From Marinovum algicola (lineage in GTDB: Bacteria; Pseudomonadota; Alphaproteobacteria; Rhodobacterales; Rhodobacteraceae): a stretch of DNA of 64,000 nt. The notes below the pieces were generated by a model. The model saw nothing but the letters and a program-made list of their open reading frames with translations, was not told the DNA's origin and searched no databases. How positions within the stretch are numbered: position 1 is the first letter of the stretch; each line of letters opens with the position of its first letter. A program made the position numbers and the translations under genes. This document shows, piece after piece, positions 53,435 through 61,797 of this stretch. The stretch lies in NCBI RefSeq assembly GCF_900109145.1, contig NZ_FNYY01000014.1, positions 62,001-126,000 of the forward strand. The letters are read 5' to 3'.

Positions 53435-54685
53435 TCAGACCGTGATATCGACGCCGCCAGAGGCGGGCGCGGCGGGGGTCGGGGGATCGGTCGGCTCGGC
53501 GGCCGTCTCACCGGCCCATGTTTGCGGCAGCGCGGTCTGTCGCGCGCCCTGCCCGGTGTTCTGGCGCGCGCCCTCGCCGCTGCCCTGGCTGCCCATGTCG
53601 GCGAAGCTGAGTCCGCGCGCCTCGACCTGATGGCCGGCATCGCGCAGCAGCGTCAAGAGCCCCTCGCGATCGGCCCGCAGACTGCCCAGAACCGAGGCCT
53701 GATCGGCCCGGACGGTGACGTTGATCTGGCCGTCGTCGCCGGGTGCGAGGCTGATTTCGACCCGGCCGAGCCCCTCGGGCCGAAGCGCGACGCGGATGGT
53801 GCCGCCCTGATCCACCTGGGCGCGGAGCTGGCCGAGGATCTGGCCGCTGTCGGGCAGCGGCGCACGGGCCTGCTGTGCCACCACCTCGGGCGGCGGCGCC
53901 GGGGTGAATACTGTCCCGGGCTGCGCCGGAGCGGGCGCAGGCGCGGCGGCCATGTCGGCGATCACCGGCGCGCGCAGCTCGGCCCCCGCGGCTGCCGGGG
54001 GGGCGGGCACGGCCGCGACGCCGGCGCGCAACTCCACGCGCGAAGGGGCCAGGTCCACCGGCGGTCGCTCAGCCATCTGCCGCATCTCCGTGGCACCGCC
54101 CGCAGGGATCTGCGACACCGCCCTGTCGCCGCGCAATGGCGGCTCGGCCTGCGCCTGCGGCGTCTCTGCCACCTGCGCCGAGATATCCGAGATCAGCCGG
54201 GACACCTCGGTCCGCACCTCGGTCGGGCCGGTGCGCGCCGCCGCTTCCACCACCGGCGCAGCGGGTGCGCGGAGCGCCTGAAGCGCCTCGGTCAGACGCT
54301 GCCCGGCGAGAACGGGCGGCCCGGCCTCGATTCCGGGCGCCGCCGGCGGCAACACGACCTCCGCCAGCGCGGCGACCAGCGGCACCAGAGCCTCGGCAAG
54401 TTCCGCATCGGCAAGCTTCGGATCCTCCAGCGCCGCCTGGGCCTCGGCCAGAAGCGCTTCGAGCCCGCCGTCAGCCGTCTCCTGCGCCGTCTCGCGGGAC
54501 GTGCCGGAGGCCGCTTTGGGTGCCGGCAGATCGCCGGACCCCTCTTGCCCCTCGCGCCGACCCAGCAACGCAGCGAAAAGCCCGGCACCGGCCGCGTCAG
54601 GGGACGCGTCACGGGCCGCGCCGCGCGCGGACGGTTCGGTGCCGGTGGCAGAGGCCAGACCGGCCAGGGCGCTGAGGATGTTCAT
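53435..54685 (-). CDS. fliK: Flagellar hook-length control protein FliK
   Basis: 416 residues. A long Ala/Pro-rich, low-complexity N-terminal ruler part (to about 300) is followed by a C-terminal hook-length domain (IRVALRPEGLGRVEISLAPGDDGQINVTVRADQASVLGSLRADREGLLTLLRDAG), the export switch region. The ATG at 54685 overlaps the sigma factor stop by 1 nt. Order sigma-fliK-flgD forms one operon. Confidence 0.9.
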   Translation of the reverse strand: MNILSALAGLASATGTEPSARGAARDASPDAAGAGLFAALLGRREGQEGSGDLPAPKAASGTSRETAQETADGGLEALLAEAQAALEDPKLADAELAEALVPLVAALAEVVLPPAAPGIEAGPPVLAGQRLTEALQALRAPAAPVVEAAARTGPTEVRTEVSRLISDISAQVAETPQAQAEPPLRGDRAVSQIPAGGATEMRQMAERPPVDLAPSRVELRAGVAAVPAPPAAAGAELRAPVIADMAAAPAPAPAQPGTVFTPAPPPEVVAQQARAPLPDSGQILGQLRAQVDQGGTIRVALRPEGLGRVEISLAPGDDGQINVTVRADQASVLGSLRADREGLLTLLRDAGHQVEARGLSFADMGSQGSGEGARQNTGQGARQTALPQTWAGETAAEPTDPPTPAAPASGGVDITV

Positions 54686-55434
54686 CACGGCTGCAACAGG
54701 CTGCGCGAAAAGCCCGCCTCCACCAGATGCCGGCGCAGCCGCATCATCGCCCGCCGCTCGACCTGGCGCAGCCGCGCCGGGGACAGGCCCATCTCGGCGG
54801 CAAGCGCCAGATGCGGTTCGGGATCGGCCGACAGATGCCGACGCCGCACCACCTCGATCTCCTGCGGATCGAGTTGCCCCAGCGCCCGCGCCAGAAGCCC
54901 CGCCAGCTGCGCCTCGCGGTCGAGGCGGCTGATTTCCTCTTCCGGCCCCGGGGCGTCACAGACCAGCGCGGTGCGCGGATCGGCCGGGCCGTCGCTGGCG
55001 CCGTCGATCTCGATCGCGGCCTGGACGGCCAGGCGGATCAGGTGATGTTCCGGTTCGGGCAGCCGGCCGGCGCGGGCATCGAGATAGGTTCGCGCGGGAA
55101 TGTCGATCACCGCCTTGATCCGGGCCACGGCCGCGGAAATCGCGTTGCGCACCCACCAGCTGGCATAGGTGGAGAACCGCACATCCTGGCTTCGGTCGAA
55201 ACTGTCGGCGGCGCGCAGCAAGCCCATCATCCCCTCGGCGGCCAGATCCTCGAGATGCGTCGGATTGTCGGTAAACCGCGCCGCCAGCGCCCAGGCCTGG
55301 CGCGCATGGGCGCAGACCAGAAGCTCCAGCGCCTTGCGGTCGCCGCGATCCTGCCAGCCGCCAATCGCGGCGCGCTCCTGCTCGAAGCTGAGCAGCGGCA
55401 CCCGCATCGCGGCCTGGTACGACATCGAGTTCAT
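54685..55434 (-). CDS. RpoH-like sigma-70 family factor of the flagellar cluster
   Basis: 249 residues. Sigma region 2 is clear (LEDLAAEGMMGLLRAADSFD, RFSTYASWWVRNAI, about 60-100), and region 4 (LALAAEMGLSPARLRQVERRAMMRLR) is C-terminal. It lacks region 1 and the RpoH box, and looks closer to sigma-32 than to FliA. First in an operon with fliK and flgD, so it probably directs late or all flagellar genes (inference). The start at 55434 is preferred over an upstream frame that crosses a palindrome. Confidence 0.83.
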   Translation of the reverse strand: MNSMSYQAAMRVPLLSFEQERAAIGGWQDRGDRKALELLVCAHARQAWALAARFTDNPTHLEDLAAEGMMGLLRAADSFDRSQDVRFSTYASWWVRNAISAAVARIKAVIDIPARTYLDARAGRLPEPEHHLIRLAVQAAIEIDGASDGPADPRTALVCDAPGPEEEISRLDREAQLAGLLARALGQLDPQEIEVVRRRHLSADPEPHLALAAEMGLSPARLRQVERRAMMRLRRHLVEAGFSRSLLQP

Positions 55435-55447
55435 GAAGAGCGTCGCC

Positions 55448-55469
55448 CTATCCTTGCTTTCAAGGATAG
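55448..55469. promoter_or_regulatory. Perfect inverted CAAGGATAG palindrome before the sigma factor gene
   Basis: CTATCCTTG (55448-55456) and CAAGGATAG (55461-55469) are perfect 9-bp arms around CTTT, 14 nt from the start codon. It is the most symmetric copy of the flagellar element. The close position suggests either a regulator overlapping the promoter or a hairpin in the leader. Confidence 0.65.
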
Positions 55470-55508
55470 AAAAACACATTTCACGGAAAACAGAAAGAAA
55501 TTAAAGAT

Positions 55509-56255
55509 TTAGTGAAAGTTAAAGCGCGCGCTGATATCCTGTGGCAGCGGCTCGAACTCGCTTTCCGGGGCGCCGAGGCAGGCGCGCAGCATCATCGAGG
55601 TGCGGCCGATCCATTCTTCCAGTGCCAGCGGCTCTGACGAAACATCCAGCAGGCGGCTGCCGAACAGGCAAAGATCGGGTTCAGCAAAATCCGGGTCGAG
55701 CCGTGTCAGATGGGCGATCATCGCCGGGCTGGTGAGGAAATCGGGCGTCGCGGTCAGCGTCTCGCCGGCCATCCAGTACCGGCCGAGGCCAAGCGCCATG
55801 CCGCGCCGGAAGCCAGCCATGTCAAGCGCGGCGCCGGCGCCTTCCAGCTCGGCGGCGCGGCGCAGGGCGGCTTGCGCCAGGGCATGCAGTGCCTCGTTTT
55901 CGCGCTCCAGCGGCATCTCGCCCAGCGACAGCGCGAGGATCAGGCTTTCGGCCACCGCCCCGCCCAGCAGGGAGCCGAGGTTCTGTTCGCCACTCGGCAG
56001 CATCACCACCAGCGTGTCGTAATCGAGATCCAGCGGCAGCTCTTCGACAAGCACATCCCCGAGCGGCAGACCGGGCGCCAGCTCCAGGCTGTCGGACATG
56101 GCGAGCGGTCGTTCACAGGCGGCGCCGGCAACCAGCGGCGCGGTGCGCACCGGCAGGATGCGCGAGAACAGGTTCAGGAAATATCGGGAGGTTTCAGCGT
56201 CCGGCATGGCGACGCCATCTTCCCAAATGAGGTCGAGCACCTGTTGTCCAAGCAT
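55509..56255 (-). CDS. Hypothetical protein in flagellar cluster
   Basis: 248 residues, no signal peptide or membrane helix, acidic (many Glu, Asp, Leu). A stretch VAESLILALSLGEMPLERENEALHALAQAALRRAAELEG is strongly helical. I recognise no family. It is upstream of the sigma-fliK-flgD operon on the same strand, with its own 356-nt leader region. A cytoplasmic flagellar or regulatory role is possible but unsupported. Confidence 0.7.
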   Translation of the reverse strand: MLGQQVLDLIWEDGVAMPDAETSRYFLNLFSRILPVRTAPLVAGAACERPLAMSDSLELAPGLPLGDVLVEELPLDLDYDTLVVMLPSGEQNLGSLLGGAVAESLILALSLGEMPLERENEALHALAQAALRRAAELEGAGAALDMAGFRRGMALGLGRYWMAGETLTATPDFLTSPAMIAHLTRLDPDFAEPDLCLFGSRLLDVSSEPLALEEWIGRTSMMLRACLGAPESEFEPLPQDISARFNFH

Positions 56256-56611
56256 CCTTAAATCCGCTCCCTGAACTTGTTTAAACGATCAGCTACCCCT
56301 CAATCAGTACGTGCGGATTAACCCTGCTTAAAGGATTCAAGTGTAAAGGCTCATACCATATCTAGGCGGTGAGCTTGGGGCGATATCTATATAGAGCCAT
56401 GTGATTCGCCGGCCTTTGCCGCTTGAATCCAAGGGTCCGGGCCACCTCCGCGCCGCCTGCCGCGCCGCAGAGATTCATGAACACCCCCTGAGTTTTCGTT
56501 ACAAAACGGGATTCAACCCCCATATTTTGCGTTATTCTGCGCGCTCGCCCGCTATATAGGGCCGCTTCCACTGGGTTTTGCCGCGAAATCCCGGGGTAAG
56601 CGTAACGTATT
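56256..56611 (-). other. Gene-free region between motB and the 248-residue hypothetical gene
   Basis: 356 nt, carrying the motB 3' end and the promoter of the hypothetical gene. I see TTAA-N6-TTAA at 56318-56331 (one base short of the CtrA spacing) and GTTTAAAC at 56280-56287. Nothing else is recognisable; no clear terminator and no RNA gene. Confidence 0.4.
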
Positions 56612-57589
56612 TCAGGGAATCGGTCGCCGGAGCGGCGCATCCTGGCCCATCGGATAGACCACCATGATGCTGATGCGGCGGTTCTCGGCCGCATCGGCGC
56701 TGATACCGTCCAGCGGCTCGGTATCGGCCAGGCCGGAAATCCGGGTGATCCGCAACTGGTTGACGCCATTTTCCACCAGAACCCGCCGGGTGGCATTGGC
56801 GCGGTCGGCCGAAAGCTCCCAGTTGGAATAGGGGCCGCCGTTCTGGAACCGGAGCGAATCCGTATGCCCGGCAATCGTGATCTCGTTCGGCAGCTCGGCC
56901 AGCGATCCGGCCACCACCTCGAGAAGATGCCGGGTGCGCTCGGGGATGCGGGCGCTGCCCGAGTTGAACATCGACCGGCCGGTGCGGTCGACGATCTGGA
57001 TTTCCAGCCCGTCGTCGCGGCGTTTGAACTCCAGGTGTTCGGCCAGCGTCTCGAGCCCCACGGTATTGGCGATATCCTCGGCAATCTGCTGCTCGAGCCG
57101 GTCCTGCGCCGCCGCCCAGGCCTCGCGCGCGCGGGCCATCTCCAGGGTATCGAGCGCCGCGGCCGCCTCTGCTTCCGCCTCGGCCTCGGCCTCGGCTTGC
57201 GCCGCGACCTGTTCCGCCGGAGTCGGGCTTTCGTCGCGCAGCCGGCTGTCGAACACGGCCAGCGGGTTTTCCTGGCCGAAACTGGGCAATTGCACCGGGG
57301 TGGCGGCGCCGTCGGTGCCGCTCAGCACGCCCTCGGCGGCCAGAACGGTGCCATCGAGCAACCCGTCGCCCTTGCCGCCGCTCTGCGACAGGCTGGGGGA
57401 AAAGTAATCCGCCAGGCCGCGCAGCTTCTCTTCGTCCGAGGCGGCGAGAATCCACAGCAGCAGGAAAAACGCCATCATCGCGGTCATGAAATCCGCATAG
57501 GCGACTTTCCAGGCGCCGCCGTGATGGCCGTGGTCCTCGCTCTCCTCGGACCGCCGGATGATGATTGTCTGTTCGTCCGATTGCGCCAT
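56612..57589 (-). CDS. motB: Flagellar stator protein MotB
   Basis: 325 residues. One membrane helix (about 27-49) carrying the proton-channel Asp33 in VAYADFMTAMMAFFLLLW, an Ala/Glu-rich linker with an AEAEAEAEAEA repeat (about 132-143), and a C-terminal OmpA-like peptidoglycan-binding domain (ITIAGHTDSLRF, ELSADRANATRRVLVENGV). Pairs with MotA encoded at 60277. Downstream of the mucR-type gene by 8 nt. Confidence 0.94.
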   Translation of the reverse strand: MAQSDEQTIIIRRSEESEDHGHHGGAWKVAYADFMTAMMAFFLLLWILAASDEEKLRGLADYFSPSLSQSGGKGDGLLDGTVLAAEGVLSGTDGAATPVQLPSFGQENPLAVFDSRLRDESPTPAEQVAAQAEAEAEAEAEAAAALDTLEMARAREAWAAAQDRLEQQIAEDIANTVGLETLAEHLEFKRRDDGLEIQIVDRTGRSMFNSGSARIPERTRHLLEVVAGSLAELPNEITIAGHTDSLRFQNGGPYSNWELSADRANATRRVLVENGVNQLRITRISGLADTEPLDGISADAAENRRISIMVVYPMGQDAPLRRPIP

Positions 57590-57597
57590 GCCGGGGC

Positions 57598-58029
57598 CTA
57601 TGCCTCGCCGGTGACGACAGACCGTTCATATTTGCCCAGCCCCGCCTTCCGGGCGTGTTTGGCCTTTTTGCGGGAATAGCTCGGTGCGACCAGCGGGAAA
57701 TCCTCGGGCAGATCAAAGGCGGCGCGATAGCCGGCCTCGGTCATGCCATGTTCGGCTCCCAGATGACGCTTGAGCATCTTGAAGCTGCGGCCGCAGCACA
57801 GGCAGGTCACCCGATCCTCGGACACCGCCTGATCGACCGGCACCGCCGGCCGCAATCGGCCGGTCTCCGGCGCGATCGGCACCGCGACCGCGGAGCTTCC
57901 CTGACGCGAGAATTCCTCGGCCAGCCGCCGATAAAGCGCCACGATCTCATCCTGGCCAACATCCGGCCGCGAGGCATAGGCCGCGACGATGCGGCCGGCG
58001 GTTTCCTCTTTCATGCCCTGAGTAGTCAT
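57598..58029 (-). CDS. MucR/Ros-type zinc-finger transcriptional regulator
   Basis: 143 residues. The zinc finger is C76-x2-C79-x9-H89-x4-H94 in TCLCCGRSFKMLKRHLGAEHGMT, the MucR/Ros pattern. A basic C-terminal tail follows (YSRKKAKHARKAGLGKYERS). MucR silences many genes and in Sinorhizobium represses the flagellar activator gene rem. Here it heads the motB unit and is divergent from an OmpR-type gene. The start at 58029 has AGGAG at the right distance; an ATG at 58035 does not. Confidence 0.88.
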   Translation of the reverse strand: MTTQGMKEETAGRIVAAYASRPDVGQDEIVALYRRLAEEFSRQGSSAVAVPIAPETGRLRPAVPVDQAVSEDRVTCLCCGRSFKMLKRHLGAEHGMTEAGYRAAFDLPEDFPLVAPSYSRKKAKHARKAGLGKYERSVVTGEA

Positions 58030-58447
58030 CTTCATCTCCTGCCCGCCCGATCTTTGACGCCGCCGGGTCGCTGCCTGTGGCCGATGCGCGGGCCGTCGGG
58101 GGCACTGGCAGTCGGGCCATTGTACGGGAAACTCACGTGTTAATCTTGCAAATTCTTGAGCCGCGCAACCCGCCTCGGCCGAAACCGGCCGGGATCCGCC
58201 GCCCCGGGCAAGGAATTATCGCCCGGTTCTCAAGTGGATCACCGCGCAGCCCGGCGAAAGGCGCCAGGCCCCTGGGGCCATCGGATACGAGATGATATTG
58301 CATGCCTCAAACGTGACTTTCTCGGTTTCTTCATGATTGTCGAAAGATAGATAGCGCGCCAAGGTTAATCGGAGTTGAAAATTCACGAAATTTTGCACAA
58401 ACCTCTCTAAAGAGTTCAGGACTAACCTTGGGAGTATCTACCGGCTC
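58030..58447. promoter_or_regulatory. Long divergent control region between mucR-type and OmpR-type genes
   Basis: 418 nt without a gene. It contains AAATTCTTG (58150-58158; CAAGAATTT in reverse) beside TTAATCTTG, an inverted pair CCAAGGTTA (58359-58367) and TAACCTTGG (58423-58431) 55 nt apart that brackets the AT-rich promoter of the OmpR-type gene, and AT-rich tracts of the kind MucR binds. Autoregulation by the OmpR-type protein and repression by MucR are inferences. The middle (58170-58300) shows nothing. Confidence 0.5.
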
Positions 58448-59110
58448 ATGAAGAACAGGGGCTCTTTCGCCGCCGTGGTCGAACGTGACACGGGTCTGCG
58501 GACGGCCTGGGCCGGGGTCTTGCAGGATTGCGGCCTGCCCAAGGTGCTACGCCGGGCCCGGCCGGCGGAATTGCGCGACACGCTGACCGAAGGCGCCCCG
58601 CTCAGCGCCCTGATCGTCGGGCTTTCGGCCCGGCACATTCCCGACGAGGCGATGTTGACGCTGATTGCCACCGCCCGGCGGCACGCCAGCGAGGCGGTGA
58701 TCCTGGCGATCGATCATGCCAACCGGTCGCAGGGCGCGATTGCCGCCTTTGCCGCCGGCGCCGACGATGCCCTGCGCGCCGATCACGATCCCGGAGAGCT
58801 GCGCGCGCGGCTGTCGCTGCGGCTTCAGGGCGCGGTGCGCAAGAACCGAAAGGCGGCGCGGCTGGTCCAGCTTGGCCTGACCCCGGTCGAAGAGCGGATT
58901 TTCAGATACATGAGCCGCCACACGGGCGAGATCGTCGACCGCGCGGCGCTGGCGCAGGTGCTGGGCGAGGCCGACTGGGCCTATGGCGACCGCCGCATCG
59001 ACGTGCATATCGCCCGCATCCGGCAAAAGCTGGAATCCCGGTCGGACGGGGGGTTTCGCGTGCGCTCGGCACGCGGGCGCGGCTATATCCTCGACGACAA
59101 CGACGACTGA
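58448..59110 (+). CDS. OmpR-type regulator with degenerate receiver domain (Rem-like)
   Basis: 220 residues. Receiver-like part (about 10-125) starts AAVVERDTGLRTAWAG; the phospho-acceptor position reads LIVGLSARH without Asp. The winged helix is intact (LTPVEERIFRYMSRHTGEIVDRAALAQVL, IDVHIARIRQKLES, RGRGYIL). Such phosphorylation-independent regulators (Rem in Sinorhizobium) activate flagellar genes. Divergent from a MucR-type gene and next to motA, as expected for a master activator. Confidence 0.82.
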   Translation: MKNRGSFAAVVERDTGLRTAWAGVLQDCGLPKVLRRARPAELRDTLTEGAPLSALIVGLSARHIPDEAMLTLIATARRHASEAVILAIDHANRSQGAIAAFAAGADDALRADHDPGELRARLSLRLQGAVRKNRKAARLVQLGLTPVEERIFRYMSRHTGEIVDRAALAQVLGEADWAYGDRRIDVHIARIRQKLESRSDGGFRVRSARGRGYILDDNDD

Positions 59111-59125
59111 GGCCCGGGCGGCCAA

Positions 59126-60145
59126 CTACCGCGCGGCGAACCGCGTCTCGGACGGCTGCGGCGCGTCGATGGCGCCCGATTTCATCGGCAGGAACGGCAG
59201 CGAAAACGGCGCATCCTCGCGCAGCATCGCGCCGGCGGCGAGACCGAGGCAGACCATGCCGATCAGCGCCGAGCGTACCGGCGAAAACAACCGCCGGCGC
59301 CGCGCCGGAGCTTCGGCCTCGGGGGGTGGCGGCGGCAAGAGCGCGCCCGGCGTGACAAAGACGCCCTGGCCGGTGATCGTGACCTGCGCCTGGCGTGGCC
59401 CTTGGGCATAGCGCGCGCGCAGCGCCTTGGGAAAGCCCTCCTCCGGCATGTCGATCACCAGCGACTCGCCCGGGCTCCAGCCCGCCGCCACCGGCCGCGG
59501 CAGCACAAAGCAGGAGAAATCGTCGCGAAAGCCGATCTTGCGGGTCCGCCGCGCCGGCGTCTGGATGCTCAGCAGCTCCGGCGCCAGGCTCAGCCGCAGC
59601 CCGGTGCGCCCGAGTTCGAGCACGCCGTCGGCAAAATCGCATTCCGCCTGGGCGTCGAGCGCGGCGAACCCCTCGGGCAGATCGGGCTTGCGCGGCGGTT
59701 TCGGCGCGGTCTCCGAAAGGTGCAGCCGCGGCTTCCAGCGAAAGACATCGGTCAGGGTGGCCGCCTTGGTCGCGGGCTTGGGCGCCGGCGCTTCCGGTTT
59801 GCGCGAGGCCTCGAACCGGTGATTGATCAGGTAGTCCTGCGCCAGCTCGGCCAGATCGTCCTCGTCGAGGATCAGCGCCATCAGCTTCTGTTCGTCGGTA
59901 AAGAGCACCCGCCGCGTCGGATAGCCCGCAACCTCGGGCACCACCTCGAGCTCGGCCCGCGCGCAGCCCAGAACCGCCGCCGCCTTGGCCGGCATCCGGT
60001 CGCGTTCGCTGACATGGAACAGCAAGAGCTCGCACAATCCCGCCGCATCGAGGCAGAGCACCAGACCGATCTCGTCGGGCCAATCCGCGAACAGATGCGC
60101 CAGATCACGGGCTTCGAAGAAATAGGCGAGCTTGCCGGAGGCCAT
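59126..60145 (-). CDS. Hypothetical flagellar-cluster membrane protein
   Basis: 339 residues. N-terminal soluble part (FEARDLAHLFADWPDEIGLVLCLDAAGLCELLLF), a Pro/Lys-rich middle, and one membrane helix near the C-terminus (ALIGMVCLGLAAGAML, about 299-314) after a Pro-rich and basic segment. I recognise no family. It ends 15 nt from the convergent OmpR-type gene and shares a promoter region with motA, so it is probably flagellar. GGAG places the start at 60145. Confidence 0.68.
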   Translation of the reverse strand: MASGKLAYFFEARDLAHLFADWPDEIGLVLCLDAAGLCELLLFHVSERDRMPAKAAAVLGCARAELEVVPEVAGYPTRRVLFTDEQKLMALILDEDDLAELAQDYLINHRFEASRKPEAPAPKPATKAATLTDVFRWKPRLHLSETAPKPPRKPDLPEGFAALDAQAECDFADGVLELGRTGLRLSLAPELLSIQTPARRTRKIGFRDDFSCFVLPRPVAAGWSPGESLVIDMPEEGFPKALRARYAQGPRQAQVTITGQGVFVTPGALLPPPPPEAEAPARRRRLFSPVRSALIGMVCLGLAAGAMLREDAPFSLPFLPMKSGAIDAPQPSETRFAAR

Positions 60146-60155
60146 GCCGCAACTC

Positions 60156-60225
60156 CAAGGATTGTTCTTCACTACTCAAAACTATCCTTATTTATGCTTG
60201 AAAGAAAGTCAATTATACTTATAAT
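60156..60225 (+). promoter_or_regulatory. motA promoter with upstream flagellar element
   Basis: TTGAAA (60198-60203) and TATAAT (60220-60225) are 16 bp apart, a near-consensus vegetative promoter, 52 nt before motA. CTATCCTTA (60182-60190) lies just upstream of the -35 element and CAAGGATTG (60156-60164) further up, towards the divergent gene. The layout fits activation from an adjacent site. Confidence 0.65.
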
Positions 60226-60276
60226 TTACCGGAATACCCCCGCGCGCGCATTGATAGTGAAAGCAGAGACCCCTCC

Positions 60277-61143
60277 ATGACCTTCATCCTCGGGCTTGCT
60301 CTTGTGTTCGGACTCGTCTTTGGCGGCTTCATGCTGTCGGGCGGCAAGATGGACATCGTGCTGTATGCCCTGCCCTTCGAAGGCATGATGATCGGCGGCG
60401 CGGCAATCGGCGCCTTCGTGATCGCCAACAGCGTCTCGGTGATCAAGAGCTCGGCCGGCGGTGTACTCAAGGTGATCAAAGGCCCGCGCTGGAAGGCCAA
60501 GGATTACAACGATCTGCTGCAACTGATGTTCGAGCTGACCCGGGCCTACAAGGCCAAGGGCATCCTGGCGCTCGACAGCCATATCGAAGACCCGCAGAGC
60601 AGCGACATCTTTGGCCGCTATCCCCGCATCATGGCCGATCATTTCGCCGTCGACCTGATCCGCGACAGCTTTCGCATGCTGTCGATGCAATTCGACGACC
60701 GCTATGCCACCGAAGACGTGATCAACCGCAAGATTCGCAAGCATCACCATGAATCGCTGGCTTCTGTCCATGCGGTGCAGCAGGTCGCCGACGGCCTTCC
60801 CGCCATCGGCATCGTCGCCGCCGTGCTCGGCGTGATCAAGACCATGTCCTCGATCGATCAGCCGCCCGAGATCCTCGGCAAGATGATCGGCGGGGCGCTG
60901 GTGGGCACCTTTCTCGGCGTTTTCCTGGCCTATTGCATGGTGCAGCCGGTCGCCGGCCGGCTGAAGCAGATCGAAGAGGAAGACGGCGCCTTCTACCTGG
61001 TGATCCGCGATATCTTTGTCGCCATGGTGTCGAACCATCCGCCCAATATCTGCATCGAGATCGGCCGAGGCAGCATCCCCTCGCGCATGCAGCCCGATTT
61101 CTACGAGGTCGAGGCGGCGCAGAAAGAGCTGCCGGCGGCATGA
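60277..61143 (+). CDS. motA: Flagellar stator protein MotA
   Basis: 288 residues with four membrane helices: near 5-22, 35-55, 170-190 and 205-225. The cytoplasmic loop holds the charged residues that face FliG (about 90-160). Typical ALGAVVGAVLGVIKTM-type stretch here reads GIVAAVLGVIKTMSSI, followed by GGALVGTFLGVFLAYCMVQP. It forms the proton channel with MotB. Next gene overlaps by 4 nt. Confidence 0.94.
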   Translation: MTFILGLALVFGLVFGGFMLSGGKMDIVLYALPFEGMMIGGAAIGAFVIANSVSVIKSSAGGVLKVIKGPRWKAKDYNDLLQLMFELTRAYKAKGILALDSHIEDPQSSDIFGRYPRIMADHFAVDLIRDSFRMLSMQFDDRYATEDVINRKIRKHHHESLASVHAVQQVADGLPAIGIVAAVLGVIKTMSSIDQPPEILGKMIGGALVGTFLGVFLAYCMVQPVAGRLKQIEEEDGAFYLVIRDIFVAMVSNHPPNICIEIGRGSIPSRMQPDFYEVEAAQKELPAA

Positions 61144-61385
61144 GGCGCGCGCTGGCCGTCGCGACGCTGACGCTGGCATCCGCGCCGGCCCTGGCTGCCG
61201 GCCCGGACGACGCCAAGACCGAAGCCGCCAAGCCCGAGTTCACCTCGGCCGCCGTGGCCGGTGTCTTCAAGGCGCTGCCGCCGGGATCATCGGGCTATCC
61301 GATTGATATCCTGCTGAAGATGCGCGAACGCCTGGGCGGCGATCCGGTCCCCGGCCCAGAGGAGCCCAAGGCCGATGGCCCCTGA
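61140..61385 (+). CDS. Small periplasmic protein between motA and fliJ
   Basis: 81 residues. Signal peptide (ALAVATLTLASAPALAA), mature part about 60 residues with FTSAAVAGVFKALPPGSSGYPIDILLKMRERLGGD. No known family. The ATG overlaps the motA stop (ATGA), and its end overlaps fliJ by 11 nt, so it is translated with both. High Pro/Asp content at the C-terminus. A stator or rod accessory role is only a guess. Confidence 0.72.
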   Translation: MRRALAVATLTLASAPALAAGPDDAKTEAAKPEFTSAAVAGVFKALPPGSSGYPIDILLKMRERLGGDPVPGPEEPKADGP

Positions 61386-61797
61386 CCGGCTGCGCCCGCT
61401 GGCCATCATGGAGCGGGTGAAAGAGCTGGAAACCCGCGAACATGCCGCCGCCGTGGGGGTGCTTCGTGCCCGTTACGACCGGCTCGAGACCGAGCGCGAG
61501 GCGCTGCTGGCACGGCTGTCGAGTGAATCGCATATCGACGGCCTCGAAGGCGCGCCCTACCTCGGCCGGTTCATCGGATCGATCCGCGCCGAGCTCGAGC
61601 GCAACGCCCGCGAGGCCGCCAAGCTGGCGCCCGATCTGGCGCAGGCCGAGGAAAAGCTGCGCGCCGCGCTGTCCGAGCAGAAGACCTTCGAGATCCTGCG
61701 GCTTTCGCGCATGCAGCAGCAGCGCAAGGACCGCACCCGCCGCGCCGCCGCCGCGCAGGATCTCAACACCTTGCAGCGCTGGATCCGGCCGGGCTGA
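61375..61797 (+). CDS. FliJ-like flagellar coiled-coil protein
   Basis: 140 residues, one long coiled coil (about 10-120) with LETREHAAAVGVLRARYDRLETEREALLARL and LAQAEEKLRAALSEQKTFEILRLSRM, as in FliJ, the general export chaperone that activates the FliI ATPase. It ends directly against the stop of fliI on the opposite strand, an unusual arrangement since fliJ normally follows fliI. Confidence 0.72.
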   Translation: MAPDRLRPLAIMERVKELETREHAAAVGVLRARYDRLETEREALLARLSSESHIDGLEGAPYLGRFIGSIRAELERNAREAAKLAPDLAQAEEKLRAALSEQKTFEILRLSRMQQQRKDRTRRAAAAQDLNTLQRWIRPG

